Positions 7,643 through 17,341 of a DNA stretch of 39,022 bases are shown piece after piece; positions within the stretch are counted from its first letter, which is position 1, and every line of letters begins with the position of its first letter. Location of the stretch: positions 1 to 39,022 of the forward strand of contig JAIFNN010000229.1 in the NCBI GenBank assembly GCA_020047715.1. Reading direction: 5' to 3'. Below the pieces are notes generated by a model, which was not told the DNA's origin, did no database searches, and worked only from the letters and a program-made list of their open reading frames with translations. Source of the DNA: Bacteroidota bacterium. Lineage in GTDB: Bacteria > Bacteroidota > Bacteroidia > Bacteroidales > GCA-2748055. Made by a program: the position numbers and the translations under genes.

Positions 7643-8887
7643 ATGAATGCAGCAATAATAACAATTGGTGATGAAATCCTCATTGGACAGATTGTCGACA
7701 CAAATTCCGCATGGATTGCTGAGAACCTGAATCTTCTTGGGATTAAAGTCGATGAAATTGTTTCCGTGTCAGATGATTCCAGCCATATCAAAAACACTTT
7801 GAGAAGGTACGAAGGCAATAAGGAACTCATTATTATTACCGGGGGATTAGGCCCAACGAAAGATGACCTGACCAAAACAACCCTGGCCGAGTTTTTCGAT
7901 TCCGAACTGGTTATGAATTACGAGGTTCTCAGCCATATAGAAAACCTTTTTGGTGAACGGGGAATAAAGTTGTCGGAAGTTAACCGTATGCAGGCCATGC
8001 TGCCGGCTAAATGCAGAGTGCTGCACAATCCCTCGGGTACAGCAGCAGGAATGTGGTTCGAAAGGGGAGGCTCAGTTTTCGTTTCCATGCCGGGAGTACC
8101 TTACGAACTAAAGGACATCTTCAGCCAATCCCTATTGCCGGAACTTCACAGGGTAAATAACGGGAATGTAATAGTACACCGTACCCTAATGACGCAGGGC
8201 GTTCCTGAATCATTGTTGTCCGACAGGATAAAAGACTGGGAAGATGCCTTGCCTGATTTTGTAAAACTGGCATACCTGCCCCGGCCCGGAATCGTACGAC
8301 TTCGTTTAAGTGCTATTGGAGAGTCTTCTGTCCAACTTAAAGAAATACTTGAGTTTGAGATTCATAAGTTATTGCATATCATAGATAAAGATGTTTTCAG
8401 TCTTGAAGACACAACACTTGAAAAAGTAGTTGGTGACCTGCTAATAGAAAAGGCTCACACTCTGGCAACAGCCGAAAGCTGCACCGGCGGGTCTATTGCC
8501 AGCCTCATTACTTCAGTTCCCGGGAGTTCCCGCTATTTTAAGGGCAGTGTTGTGGCTTATGACAACCTGATAAAGGAAGAAATTGTAAATGTGAAGGGAG
8601 ATACGATCCGAAAATACGGAGCTGTAAGTCAGCAGGTTGTCGAAGAAATGTCGAGGGGTGTTCTTGACCTTTTGAAGGCTGATTATGCAATAGCGACATC
8701 GGGTATTGCAGGACCAGATGGGGGGACAGCGGAAAAGCCGGTAGGTACCATCTGGATTTCTGTTTCTTCTGCTGAAAAAACCGTCTCCAAACGATTTCTT
8801 TTTGGTGAGCATAGAGGCAGAAATGTGGAAAGAACCACTCTTACCGCACTTAACATGTTGAGAAAGATGATTTTGGGGATTGATTAA
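7643..8887 (+). CDS. cinA: CinA family protein, competence/damage-inducible; nicotinamide-nucleotide amidase
   Basis: This is a two-domain CinA of 414 aa. The N-terminal MoCF/COG1058 domain (about 1-170; start MNAAIITIGDEILIGQIVDTNS, GGLGPTKDD near 70) is linked to ADP-ribose or NAD-derivative hydrolysis. The C-terminal PncC-type amidase domain (about 255-410) has the signatures TAESCTGG, GSSRYFKGSVVAYDN and TSGIAGPDGGT, and deamidates nicotinamide mononucleotide in pyridine-nucleotide salvage. The ATG at 7643 was chosen over an in-frame start seven codons upstream, because the -7 promoter box overlaps that region and the family N-terminus begins at MNAAII. It is followed by the rpmB block, with its own upstream promoter candidate. 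Confidence 0.93.
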   Translation: MNAAIITIGDEILIGQIVDTNSAWIAENLNLLGIKVDEIVSVSDDSSHIKNTLRRYEGNKELIIITGGLGPTKDDLTKTTLAEFFDSELVMNYEVLSHIENLFGERGIKLSEVNRMQAMLPAKCRVLHNPSGTAAGMWFERGGSVFVSMPGVPYELKDIFSQSLLPELHRVNNGNVIVHRTLMTQGVPESLLSDRIKDWEDALPDFVKLAYLPRPGIVRLRLSAIGESSVQLKEILEFEIHKLLHIIDKDVFSLEDTTLEKVVGDLLIEKAHTLATAESCTGGSIASLITSVPGSSRYFKGSVVAYDNLIKEEIVNVKGDTIRKYGAVSQQVVEEMSRGVLDLLKADYAIATSGIAGPDGGTAEKPVGTIWISVSSAEKTVSKRFLFGEHRGRNVERTTLTALNMLRKMILGID

Positions 8888-8924
8888 GCCCGGATAAAAA
8901 GATATAAAATATTTTGAGGATTAT

Positions 8925-8956
8925 TTTGATTATTAAAAAGAAAATACCGTACTTTG
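8925..8956 (+). promoter_or_regulatory. Possible promoter of the rpmB block
   Basis: TTTG at 8925-8928 and GTACTTTG at 8949-8956 are 20 bp apart. The -7 element keeps the TTTG half but departs from the TA half of TAnnTTTG, so this is a weaker match. The position, 37 bp before the rpmB ATG, is suitable. Confidence 0.35.
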
Positions 8957-8992
8957 CGGTCTGTTTGAAAAAACCATAGAAATTCAAAAGAA

Positions 8993-9235
8993 ATGTCACG
9001 AGTTTGTCAGATAACTGGAAAAAAAATGATCACGGGTAACAATGTTTCCCATTCCAAAAAAAGAACAAGAAGAAAGTTTTATCCGAACTTATTCGATAAG
9101 AAGTTTTATCTTACCGAGGAAGACAGATGGGTAAGGCTGAGAATATCCGCTAAGGGTATCAGAATTATTAACAAGAAAGGTCTTGGGCTGGCTCTAAGTG
9201 AGGCTAAGGATAAAGGCTTTCTTGCAAGTTATTAA
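8993..9235 (+). CDS. rpmB: 50S ribosomal protein bL28
   Basis: This 80-aa large-subunit protein is recognisable from [21 protein letters not shown] and the basic segment [12 protein letters not shown] that follows. It has normal length for the family. It heads a tight plus-strand block with rpmG (20-bp gap), a 49-codon DUF4295 gene, ftsY and rimO, an order typical of Bacteroidota. The protein lacks a CxxC zinc pair (only Cys6 is present), so it looks like the zinc-independent form. Confidence 0.97.
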   Translation: MSRVCQITGKKMITGNNVSHSKKRTRRKFYPNLFDKKFYLTEEDRWVRLRISAKGIRIINKKGLGLALSEAKDKGFLASY

Positions 9236-9255
9236 TACCAAAAAACTAGATTAAG

Positions 9256-9444
9256 ATGGCAAAGAAAAGTAAAGGTAACCGTATCCAGGTAATCCTGGAA
9301 TGTACTGAGCACAAGGAAAGTGGTCAGCCGGGTACTTCGCGTTACATAACCACCAAAAACAGGAAGAACACTCCTGAAAGAATGGAATTGAAGAAGTATA
9401 ATCCAATACTTAAGAGAAACACTCTTCACAGAGAAATTAAATAA
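9256..9444 (+). CDS. rpmG: 50S ribosomal protein bL33
   Basis: This 62-aa large-subunit protein shows the family pattern near the start ([15 protein letters not shown]), then [24 protein letters not shown] and the end [11 protein letters not shown]. It has a single Cys in the region where the zinc-binding type has CxxC pairs, so it is the zinc-free form, matching bL28 next to it. It is 20 bp after rpmB and 15 bp before the next small gene, so the three are surely cotranscribed. Confidence 0.97.
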   Translation: MAKKSKGNRIQVILECTEHKESGQPGTSRYITTKNRKNTPERMELKKYNPILKRNTLHREIK

Positions 9445-9459
9445 CAAAAGCATTTAGAA

Positions 9460-9609
9460 ATGGCAAAGAAGGTTGTTGCATCGCTACAGACAGGGAAAGG
9501 TAAGAATTATACCAAATGTATAAAAATGGTTAAGTCTCCATCAGGTTCCTATGTTTTTGAAGAAGGAATTGTTCATATGGATTTGATCAAAGATTTCTTC
9601 GAGAAGTAA
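9460..9609 (+). CDS. DUF4295 family small basic protein, probable ribosomal protein (bL38-like)
   Basis: This 49-aa gene lies between rpmG and ftsY. The product (MAKKVVASLQTGKGKNYTKC, then KMVKSPSGSYVFEEG and HMDLIKDFFEK) is small and basic in its first half. It matches my recollection of DUF4295, a family restricted to Bacteroidota and found in this same gene position. I also recall that a novel large-subunit protein of this phylum, named bL38 in the Flavobacterium johnsoniae ribosome structure, belongs to this family, but I could not verify that link here. The ATG at 9460 follows rpmG by 15 bp and a probable terminator follows 24 bp after the stop. A structural ribosomal role is inferred from size, charge and neighbours. 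Confidence 0.82.
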   Translation: MAKKVVASLQTGKGKNYTKCIKMVKSPSGSYVFEEGIVHMDLIKDFFEK

Positions 9610-9633
9610 AATTTTATTCCACGATACTATTTG

Positions 9634-9665
9634 AAAAAGCTTTCTTTTACCGGAAAGCTTTTTTT
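9634..9665 (+). terminator. Rho-independent terminator after the rpmB-rpmG-DUF4295 block
   Basis: An 11-bp perfect stem (AAAAAGCTTTC at 9634-9644, GAAAGCTTTTT at 9653-9663) has an 8-nt loop, and the T run continues to 9665. It sits between the small ribosomal genes and ftsY, so ftsY and rimO may be partly uncoupled from them. Confidence 0.75.
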
Positions 9666-9687
9666 ATATTGGCAAAAACGATTGTTT

Positions 9688-10632
9688 ATGGGTTTATTTT
9701 CAAGTCATAAGAAAGACATACTCGAGAAAGGGCTGGAAAAGACCAGGGAGAACGTGTTTAAGAAGCTTTCTAGGGCGATAATTGGTAAATCCAGGGTAGA
9801 CGACGAAGTGCTCGACAGCCTTGAGGAAATACTAATCAGCTCCGATGTCGGGGTGGATACAACCATTAAAATTATAAACCGTATTGAGAACCGGGTTTCA
9901 GCTGATAAGTTTCTGAATACAGAGGAGCTGAACATCATCCTGAAAGAAGAGATTGCTTCTCTGCTTGAAGAAAACAATACCGGTATTGTTAAGGGCTTTG
10001 ACGAAGACCTCGGCAAGAAGCCTTATGTGATCATGGTAGTTGGTGTTAACGGGGTTGGAAAAACCACAACCATCGGAAAACTGGCCTACCATTTTAAGGC
10101 AGCCGGCAAAAAAGTAGTGCTGGGCGCGGCCGACACTTTTCGGGCAGCAGCCGTCGAGCAACTCACCATTTGGGCTGAAAGAGTTGATGTAGAACTTATT
10201 AAACAGCAGATGGGATCCGATCCCGCTTCTGTCGCATTTGACACACTCAAATCGGCAATCAGTTCGAATGCCGATGTTGTAATTATCGACACCGCTGGTA
10301 GGTTGCACAACAAAGTGAACCTGATGACCGAGCTTTCCAAAATAAAACGGGTGATGCAAAAACTGGTCCCCGATGCTCCCCACGAGATCCTTCTTATTCT
10401 CGACGGCTCCACAGGCCAAAATGCCTTTGAGCAGGCAAAACATTTTACTCTTGCCACTGAAATAAATGCTTTGGCACTCACCAAACTCGATGGCACAGCC
10501 AAGGGCGGCGTGGTAATCGGGATATCCGACCAATTGAAAATCCCTGTCAAATATATTGGAGTCGGCGAGAAAATGGAAGATCTCCAAATATTCAACAAGC
10601 TGGAGTTTGTTGAGACCTTATTCACAAAGTAG
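9688..10632 (+). CDS. ftsY: Signal recognition particle receptor FtsY
   Basis: FtsY is the SRP-GTPase receptor that docks ribosome-SRP complexes at the inner membrane for cotranslational insertion. I used the ATG at 9688 (MGLFSSHKKDILEKGLEKTR), giving 314 aa. A TTG further upstream lies inside the terminator stem. The protein is essentially an NG domain with a very short N-terminal region and lacks the long acidic A domain of enterobacterial FtsY. GTPase motifs are GVNGVGKTT (about 119-127), DTFRAAAVEQL, DTAGRL (about 201-206), and TKLDG (about 265-269) followed by TAKGG. rimO starts 11 bp after the stop. Confidence 0.96.
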   Translation: MGLFSSHKKDILEKGLEKTRENVFKKLSRAIIGKSRVDDEVLDSLEEILISSDVGVDTTIKIINRIENRVSADKFLNTEELNIILKEEIASLLEENNTGIVKGFDEDLGKKPYVIMVVGVNGVGKTTTIGKLAYHFKAAGKKVVLGAADTFRAAAVEQLTIWAERVDVELIKQQMGSDPASVAFDTLKSAISSNADVVIIDTAGRLHNKVNLMTELSKIKRVMQKLVPDAPHEILLILDGSTGQNAFEQAKHFTLATEINALALTKLDGTAKGGVVIGISDQLKIPVKYIGVGEKMEDLQIFNKLEFVETLFTK

Positions 10633-10643
10633 AACCAATACGC

Positions 10644-11972
10644 ATGAAAGGTAGAAACACGCTTACCTCTTCTTTGAATATCATCACGCTGGGATGCTCC
10701 AAAAACCAAGTTGATTCGGAAAAGCTTCTTGCCCAGTTTGAGGAAAACGGATTTGTTTCAAGCCACAACTCTGCAGAATATACCGATGTGGTGATAATAA
10801 ATACCTGTGGGTTTATCCTCGATGCCAAAAATGAGTCCATCGAAACCATTCTCAGTTACGCGCAAGCCAAAAAGCAAGGTTTCATCCGCAAGCTTATTGT
10901 TACCGGATGTTTGTCGCAAAGGTATGGCGAATCCCTCCGAAAGGAAATACCTGAAGTTGATGCTTATTTTGGGGTTAATCAGGAAAAAGATATTATCAAA
11001 GCTTTGGGCGGGAATTACCATGCCGGCATCATCAACCAGAGGGTCATCACAACTCCTTCGCATTACGCGTTTCTCAAAATAGCAGAAGGATGCAACCGGA
11101 GCTGCTCATTCTGTGCCATTCCCGCAATACGTGGAAAACAGGTTTCATTGCCGGTTGAAGATCTGTTGAGCGAATCGCGGTTCCTGATTTCCAAGGGGGT
11201 AAAAGAACTTATCCTCATTGCTCAGGACCTTACCTCATACGGCACGGATCTGTACAAAAAGAAATACCTAGGGACCTTGCTAAAGGAATTGAATGGTCTG
11301 GAAGGAATTGAATGGATTCGTCTGCATTACAGTTACCCTCTGGGTTTCCCGGTGGATGAGATCGTTCCGCTCATGAAAAGCAGCACAAAAATCTGTAATT
11401 ATCTCGATATTCCCATTCAGCATATCAGCGATAAAATACTGCGCAATATGAATCGGGGACATGGCAGGAAGGAAATTGAAGAGGTTATTGAGGGTTTCAG
11501 GAAGAATATCCCGGATGTAGCCCTGCGCACCACGCTCATTACCGGATATCCAGGGGAAAGCGATAAGGATTTCCAAGAACTGTATGATTACGTGGAGGCG
11601 ACAAGATTCGACCGTTTGGGCGTTTTCACTTATTCTGAAGAGGAGGACACCCCCGCAGCCCTAAACCAGAAGGATGATGTTCCTGAGGAAGTTAAGGAAG
11701 AGCGCAAAAATTTGATCATGAGCCTGCAGGAAAGCATCTCCCTCGAGAAAAACCTGGAAAAGGTGGGGAGGGAATTCAAAGTTCTGATCGACAGTATTGA
11801 AGGTGAGTTTTATGTGGGCCGCACGGAATACGACAGCCCGGAAATCGATAATGAAGTTCTTATCGACCGGAACTCAAGCCAATTGAAGCCTGGCGACTTC
11901 TGTCGGGTTAAGGTGTACGATGCTCAGGAATTTGACCTGTATGCAGAAGTAATAAAAAACCCCGTAGACTAA
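10644..11972 (+). CDS. rimO: Ribosomal protein uS12 methylthiotransferase RimO
   Basis: This radical-SAM enzyme methylthiolates an aspartate of ribosomal protein S12. The 442-aa product has the three MTTase domains. The N-terminal UPF0004 domain holds one Fe-S cluster on Cys18 (LGCSKNQVDSE), Cys55 (INTCGF) and Cys89 (TGCLSQR). The radical-SAM core has Cys150, Cys154 and Cys157 in CNRSCSFCAIP. The C-terminal TRAM domain starts near residue 375. RLHYSYP and the LRTTLITGYPGE stretch favour RimO over MiaB. It follows ftsY by 11 bp. Its stop codon TAA (11970-11972) lies inside the loop of the downstream terminator hairpin. Confidence 0.95.
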   Translation: MKGRNTLTSSLNIITLGCSKNQVDSEKLLAQFEENGFVSSHNSAEYTDVVIINTCGFILDAKNESIETILSYAQAKKQGFIRKLIVTGCLSQRYGESLRKEIPEVDAYFGVNQEKDIIKALGGNYHAGIINQRVITTPSHYAFLKIAEGCNRSCSFCAIPAIRGKQVSLPVEDLLSESRFLISKGVKELILIAQDLTSYGTDLYKKKYLGTLLKELNGLEGIEWIRLHYSYPLGFPVDEIVPLMKSSTKICNYLDIPIQHISDKILRNMNRGHGRKEIEEVIEGFRKNIPDVALRTTLITGYPGESDKDFQELYDYVEATRFDRLGVFTYSEEEDTPAALNQKDDVPEEVKEERKNLIMSLQESISLEKNLEKVGREFKVLIDSIEGEFYVGRTEYDSPEIDNEVLIDRNSSQLKPGDFCRVKVYDAQEFDLYAEVIKNPVD

Positions 11973-11987
11973 TCTGCGGGGTTTTTT
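11954..11987. terminator. Bidirectional terminator between rimO and clpC
   Basis: A 14-bp hairpin (11954-11967 with 11974-11987; A6CCCCGTAG against CTGCGGGGT6, one T-G pair) encloses a 6-nt loop. Both strands read as GC-rich stem plus six T, so it can stop transcription from both convergent genes. The loop contains the rimO stop codon, and clpC ends 9 bp away. Confidence 0.9.
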
Positions 11988-11995
11988 AGTACTGC

Positions 11996-14542
11996 TTAGT
12001 TTTGGGAAGGAAGGTCTTCACCGTGATTCTCAACCGCTTTGGTAGGTTTGAGGACTTTTACCAGGATATTTTCCTTTTTCTTATCCAAACCCACCTGAAG
12101 AGTGTTGCCCTCTGACACGTCATTTTTAATAATCACCTCTGCCATTGGGTCTTCCAGGTATTTCTGTATCGCTCTTTTCAATGGTCTTGCCCCAAACTGG
12201 ATATCATAACCCTTTTCGATAATGAAATCCTTTGCCTCGGCCGATAGCTTGATCTTGTAGCCAAGAGCTATAATTCTATCGTACAAGCCTTTAAGTTCGA
12301 TATCAATGATTTTGTAAATATCATCTTTGGTAAGTGAGTTGAATAGAACCACATCATCGATCCGGTTCAGGAACTCAGGGGCAAATGCGCGCTTGAGTGC
12401 TTTCTGGATGACGCCTTTGGTATGCTCGTTGGCCGCTTCAACCTTGGCATGGGTGTTAAAGCCCACTCCCTGACCGAAATCTTTCAGCTGGCGTGAGCCA
12501 ATGTTGGAGGTCATAATTACAATAGTGTTCCGGAAATCGACTCTTCTGCCCAAACTGTCAGTCAATTGACCCTCATCAAGCACCTGAAGAAGAATATGGA
12601 AAACATCCGGGTGAGCTTTTTCGATTTCGTCGAGAAGAACTACCGAATAAGGCTTTCTCCTTACTTTTTCCGTCAGCTGGCCACCTTCTTCATATCCTAT
12701 ATATCCCGGGGGAGCTCCTACAAGCCGCGAAATGGAAAACTTCTCCATGTACTCGCTCATATCCACCCTGATGAGGTTGTCGACAGTGTCGAACAGATAT
12801 TTGGACAATACTTTTGCCAGCTGAGTTTTCCCAACACCGGTAGGGCCAAGGAATATGAACGTTCCAATGGGTTTGTTGGGGTCTTTAAGTCCGGCTCGAT
12901 TCCTTTGTATCGCTTTCACAACCTTGGCAATGGCTTCATCCTGACCCACAACGCTGCCCTTGAGCTCATCGGCCATTTTGAGCAGACGCATTCCCTCGGC
13001 CTGAGCGATACGTTGTACCGGAACACCCGTCATCATGGCTACTACTTCGGCAACCTTTTCTTCATCCACAACAATTCGGTTACGGGCTAGTTCACGTTCC
13101 CACTTCTGTTTTTCATGTTCGAGTTTTTCGAGAAGGTCTTTTTCTTTGTCGCGGAAACTTGCAGCTCTTTCGAAATTCTGATTCTTTACAGCTTTGATTT
13201 TCTCCTTTTTGGTGTCCTCGATTTCGTGTTCGAGAGTGACGATTCTCTCGGGCACAACAATATTGGAGATATGCACACGGGAGCCGGCTTCATCGAGCGC
13301 GTCAATGGCTTTGTCGGGGAGGTGCCGGTCGCTTATATATCGCTGGGTAAGTTTTACACATGCTTGTATTGCCTCAGGCGTATAAGTAACATTATGATGC
13401 TCCTCGTAGCGTTCCTTGATGTTATTAAGGATTTCTACCGTTTCTTCAGCTGAGGTCGGGTTAATCATAACCTTTTGAAAACGTCTTTCCAGTGCGCCAT
13501 CTTTTTCGATATGCTGGCGATACTCATCAAGTGTAGTTGCACCAATACATTGAATATCGCCGCGAGCCAGAGCAGGTTTTAACATGTTTGCCGCATCAAG
13601 TGAGCCCGTTGCTCCACCTGCACCAACAATTGTATGTATTTCGTCGATAAAGAGTATTACGTTGTTGTTTTTCGCAAGCTCATTCAGTATGGCTTTCATC
13701 CGCTCTTCAAATTGACCCCGATATTTGGTTCCGGCAACGATGGATGCGAGATCCAGAGTCACAACACGCTTGTCGAACAATACCCTTGATACTTTTCGCT
13801 GAACGATTCGGTTTGCAAGGCCTTCAGCAATGGCTGATTTGCCAACTCCCGGCTCACCGATAAGTATTGGGTTGTTCTTTTTACGGCGGCTCAGGATCTG
13901 TGCCAGGCGTTCGATCTCAAGCTCACGGCCAACAATAGGGTCAAGGCGATCTTCCTCGGCTGCTTTGGTAAGGTCAATTCCGAAATTATCCAAAACAGGG
14001 GTCTCTGAAACTGCTTTGGGGTTTTGGGGATTGGGATTCTGCTTTCCGGTGCCAAAAGGATTTTTATCGTCGTCATCGTCACTCGGGAAATCTGCCCGGT
14101 TTTGAGGACCGGAGTTTTCAAGTTCAGTACGCACAGCATCGTAGTTAATGCTTTTCTCGTTTAAAACCTGGGTTGCGAAGTTGTTTTCGTCCTTTAGTAT
14201 TGCCATCAGCAAATGCCCTGTGTCGATTACAGAATCCTTCAGAGCCCGAGCCTCCAGATATACCAGTTTTAAGACCCGTTCGGTGTTTTTAAGCAGAGGC
14301 AGATTATCCGTGTCTGTAATATTTATAATGTCCTCCTGCCTGATGCTGTTTTCAACAGCTTTACGGACTTCGTAGAGTTCAATACCCAACATCAGGAGGA
14401 TATCGATAGCAACTCCTTCTCCATCCCTCAGAATTCCCAGGAACAAATGCTCCACGCTGAGATGATTATTCCCCAACCTAACGGCCTCTTCTTTGCTGTA
14501 GCTCAGCACGTCTCTGATTCTTTGTGAAAATTTTGCATCCAT
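11996..14542 (-). CDS. clpC: ATP-dependent Clp protease ATP-binding subunit ClpC
   Basis: ClpC is a Hsp100 unfoldase that feeds substrates to ClpP. The 848-aa chain has the double Clp-N repeat (about 1-145), an acidic linker (about 150-175), a first AAA+ module with GEPGVGKSA (about 228-236) and FIDEIHT, a middle region with a UVR motif (NFERAASFRDKEKDLLEKLE, about 455-480), and a second AAA+ module with GPTGVGKTQ (about 565-573) and LLDEIEKAHPDVF. The ClpP-docking loop is VGF near residue 690. The UVR-type middle domain, rather than a long ClpB coiled coil, identifies ClpC. It is convergent with rimO and divergent from gyrA. Confidence 0.96.
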   Translation of the reverse strand: MDAKFSQRIRDVLSYSKEEAVRLGNNHLSVEHLFLGILRDGEGVAIDILLMLGIELYEVRKAVENSIRQEDIINITDTDNLPLLKNTERVLKLVYLEARALKDSVIDTGHLLMAILKDENNFATQVLNEKSINYDAVRTELENSGPQNRADFPSDDDDDKNPFGTGKQNPNPQNPKAVSETPVLDNFGIDLTKAAEEDRLDPIVGRELEIERLAQILSRRKKNNPILIGEPGVGKSAIAEGLANRIVQRKVSRVLFDKRVVTLDLASIVAGTKYRGQFEERMKAILNELAKNNNVILFIDEIHTIVGAGGATGSLDAANMLKPALARGDIQCIGATTLDEYRQHIEKDGALERRFQKVMINPTSAEETVEILNNIKERYEEHHNVTYTPEAIQACVKLTQRYISDRHLPDKAIDALDEAGSRVHISNIVVPERIVTLEHEIEDTKKEKIKAVKNQNFERAASFRDKEKDLLEKLEHEKQKWERELARNRIVVDEEKVAEVVAMMTGVPVQRIAQAEGMRLLKMADELKGSVVGQDEAIAKVVKAIQRNRAGLKDPNKPIGTFIFLGPTGVGKTQLAKVLSKYLFDTVDNLIRVDMSEYMEKFSISRLVGAPPGYIGYEEGGQLTEKVRRKPYSVVLLDEIEKAHPDVFHILLQVLDEGQLTDSLGRRVDFRNTIVIMTSNIGSRQLKDFGQGVGFNTHAKVEAANEHTKGVIQKALKRAFAPEFLNRIDDVVLFNSLTKDDIYKIIDIELKGLYDRIIALGYKIKLSAEAKDFIIEKGYDIQFGARPLKRAIQKYLEDPMAEVIIKNDVSEGNTLQVGLDKKKENILVKVLKPTKAVENHGEDLPSQN

Positions 14543-14598
14543 ATATTGATACTAATATTAGTCAAATAATTAACGGTTTCAAGTTACGTATATAGTCA

Positions 14599-14606
14599 CA
14601 AATATA
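14599..14606 (-). promoter_or_regulatory. Bacteroidota-type -7 box for clpC
   Basis: On the minus strand TATATTTG fits TAnnTTTG, 56 bp before the clpC ATG. No clear TTTG is visible at -33, so confidence is modest. Confidence 0.4.
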
Positions 14607-14747
14607 GGAATAAAACAATTATCAATTATAAACAGTTCAATGTTGATAATTTTGAATATGATGCACGGAATTTAGGAGGGAAATGATTACTTTCGTAGGT
14701 CTGATTTTTTTGCAGGTTTTAGCATTGAAACAGGTCGTTCTAATTTA

Positions 14748-17264
14748 ATGAAAGGTGTTATGATTGCAGATGGCGAAAAGATTTTAAAAGTAAATATCGA
14801 GGAGGAAATGAAGTCGGCCTATATCGACTACTCCATGTCAGTTATAGTGTCGCGCGCTCTTCCCGATGTTCGTGACGGCTTGAAACCGGTTCACCGGAGG
14901 GTTTTATTTGGGATGTCTGAATTGGGTGTTAATGCTAACCGTGGATATAAAAAATCAGCCAGGATTGTAGGGGAGGTTCTTGGTAAATACCATCCTCACG
15001 GCGACACTTCGGTTTACGATGCCATGGTGAGGATGGCACAACCTTGGTCGTTGCGGTATCCTTTGGTTGACGGACAAGGAAACTTCGGATCGGTTGATGG
15101 TGACAGTCCCGCCGCCATGCGTTACACCGAGGCCCGCTTACGCAGGATTGCCGAGGAAACAATGGCCGATCTCGATAAGAACACTGTTGATTTCCAAAAC
15201 AATTTCGACGATACTCTTCAGGAACCAACGGTAATGCCAACTCGCGTTCCAATCCTGCTTATCAACGGAGCCTCCGGTATTGCCGTGGGAATGGCCACAA
15301 ACATGGCTCCGCACAACCTTACGGACACTATTGATGCGATCGTAGCCTATATCGACAACAAAGAAATTGAAATCGAACAGCTCATCGAAATCATTAAAGC
15401 TCCAGACTTCCCAACTGGGGGTATCATATATGGCTACCAAGGAGTTAAGGAAGCATATGAAACAGGTAGGGGCAGGGTTGTTGTACGATGCAAATCGGAT
15501 GTTGAGATTACCGATACCGGTAGAGAAAAAATCGTAATCACTGAGATTCCTTATCAGGTAAACAAGGCTGAATTGATCAAGAAAATCGCTGACCTTGTTA
15601 ATGAGAAAAAAATTGAAGGTATTTCATATGTGAATGATGAATCCGACCGCACAGGGATGAGAATCATCATTATTCTCAAAAAAGAAGCCATGTCGAGTGT
15701 GGTCATGAACACTCTTTTAAAGTACACCCTTTTGCAAACCAGTTTCAACGTGAACAACATCGCACTGGTTAAGGGAAGGCCTAAGGTCTTAAACCTGAAG
15801 CAATTGATCAGCTATTTCGTTGAGCATAGACATGAGGTAGTGGTTAGAAGGACTCAGTTCGACCTGGAACAGGCCGAGAAAAGGGCCCATATTCTTTTAG
15901 GACTATTGATCGCACTGGATCATCTCGATGAAGTGATCGCCTTGATCAGAGCCTCAAAAACTCCGGAAGAAGCAAGAAACGGCTTAATGGAAAAATTCGA
16001 GCTTAGCGATCTGCAGGCAAGGGCAATATTGGACCTGAGACTGCAGAAACTAACAGGTCTGGAGAGGGATAAGATTCGCGAGGAATACGATGAGTTGATG
16101 AAACAGATTGAATACTTCAAGCAAATTCTTTCGGATGAGGTCCTTCGAATGAAGATTATTAAGGACGAACTGCTTGAAATCAAGGAAAAGTATGGCGATG
16201 AAAGGCGCACAGAGATCGTTCCCAATGCAGAGGAATTTAATCCTGAGGATTTTTACGCCAACGACGAAATGGTTATAACCATTTCCAATCTAGGTTATAT
16301 CAAACGTACCCCGCTAACGGAATTCCGAACCCAAAGCAGGGGAGGAACCGGAGCCAAAGCTACGGGTACAAGGGATGAAGATTTCCTGACCCACCTGTTT
16401 ACAGCAACCATGCACAATACCATGTTGTTTTTTACCGAAATGGGCAGATGCTTCTGGCTTAAGGTTTATGAAATACCAGAAGGCACGAAGACCTCAAAAG
16501 GCAGGGCCATACAGAACCTGATTAACCTTGAACCGGGAGACAATGTTAAAGCCTATCTGAATGTTATGAGTCTCAGTGATGAAGAATACCTGAACAATAA
16601 CTATATTGTAATGGCTACCCGCAAAGGTACCATTAAAAAAACCTCCCTCGAGGCATATTCCAGACCAAGGCAGAATGGTATCAATGCAATTAACATAAAA
16701 GAAGGCGACACCTTGCTTGAAGCCCTTCTCACAAATGGCAAACATGAGATATTGCTGGCTGTTCGCAACGGCAAGTCTATCCGATTCAATGAATCCACAG
16801 TTAGAGCAATCGGACGCACAGGTTCAGGGGTAAAGGGTGTTAGCCTGGCAGGAAAAGACGATGAGGTAATTGGGATGATCTCAATGGAAGGAGCAACGAA
16901 AGATGTGTTGGTTGTTTCCGAGAATGGTTATGGAAAAAGATCCTCCATCGAAGATTATCGAATTACAAATCGTGGTGGCAAGGGAGTTAAGACGATCAAC
17001 ATTACCGAAAAAACTGGTAAGCTGATCGGGTTTAAATCGGTTACTGATAGCGATGACCTGATGATCATAACCAAGAATGGCATAATAATCAGGTTGCAGG
17101 TCGAAAAGCTTAGGGTTATGGGTCGCGCAACCCAGGGAGTTCGTCTTATTAACCTTAAGGAATCAGATCGAATTGCCGCTCTAACCCGCGTTCCATCAGG
17201 GGTTAACACCGAAGGTGAAGAGAACACTGAAGTTGGCACAACCGAGATTCCTTCCGAAGAATAA
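14748..17264 (+). CDS. gyrA: DNA gyrase subunit A
   Basis: GyrA is the breakage-reunion subunit of gyrase, which introduces negative supercoils. The 838-aa length suits Bacteroidota GyrA. The winged-helix domain contains [18 protein letters not shown] and the catalytic Tyr126 (AMRYTEARL). The quinolone-determining region reads [10 protein letters not shown], with Thr87 and Ser88 where E. coli has Ser83 and Ala84; Asp91 equals Asp87. The C-terminal beta-pinwheel holds a GyrA-box-like NRGGKG (741-746), in which the canonical QRRGGKG is degenerate at the front. GyrA is preferred over ParC because of this box and the TPR gene following. ATGs at 14748 and 14760 are both possible starts. It is divergent from clpC. 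Confidence 0.95.
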   Translation: MKGVMIADGEKILKVNIEEEMKSAYIDYSMSVIVSRALPDVRDGLKPVHRRVLFGMSELGVNANRGYKKSARIVGEVLGKYHPHGDTSVYDAMVRMAQPWSLRYPLVDGQGNFGSVDGDSPAAMRYTEARLRRIAEETMADLDKNTVDFQNNFDDTLQEPTVMPTRVPILLINGASGIAVGMATNMAPHNLTDTIDAIVAYIDNKEIEIEQLIEIIKAPDFPTGGIIYGYQGVKEAYETGRGRVVVRCKSDVEITDTGREKIVITEIPYQVNKAELIKKIADLVNEKKIEGISYVNDESDRTGMRIIIILKKEAMSSVVMNTLLKYTLLQTSFNVNNIALVKGRPKVLNLKQLISYFVEHRHEVVVRRTQFDLEQAEKRAHILLGLLIALDHLDEVIALIRASKTPEEARNGLMEKFELSDLQARAILDLRLQKLTGLERDKIREEYDELMKQIEYFKQILSDEVLRMKIIKDELLEIKEKYGDERRTEIVPNAEEFNPEDFYANDEMVITISNLGYIKRTPLTEFRTQSRGGTGAKATGTRDEDFLTHLFTATMHNTMLFFTEMGRCFWLKVYEIPEGTKTSKGRAIQNLINLEPGDNVKAYLNVMSLSDEEYLNNNYIVMATRKGTIKKTSLEAYSRPRQNGINAINIKEGDTLLEALLTNGKHEILLAVRNGKSIRFNESTVRAIGRTGSGVKGVSLAGKDDEVIGMISMEGATKDVLVVSENGYGKRSSIEDYRITNRGGKGVKTINITEKTGKLIGFKSVTDSDDLMIITKNGIIIRLQVEKLRVMGRATQGVRLINLKESDRIAALTRVPSGVNTEGEENTEVGTTEIPSEE

Positions 17265-17341
17265 GCTTTTGGAAATGTTTGGCATCTTATTTGAGAACAA
17301 AAGTAAAAACAGTAATTTTAGCATATAACTTAATAACGATC

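Noticed and set aside
6690-8222. 16-nt exact repeat GAATCATTGTTGTCCG at 6690-6705 and 8207-8222 (inside cinA)
   Set aside because: In 39 kb, one 16-nt chance match on either strand is not rare. The cinA copy encodes normal family residues and there is no longer flanking identity.
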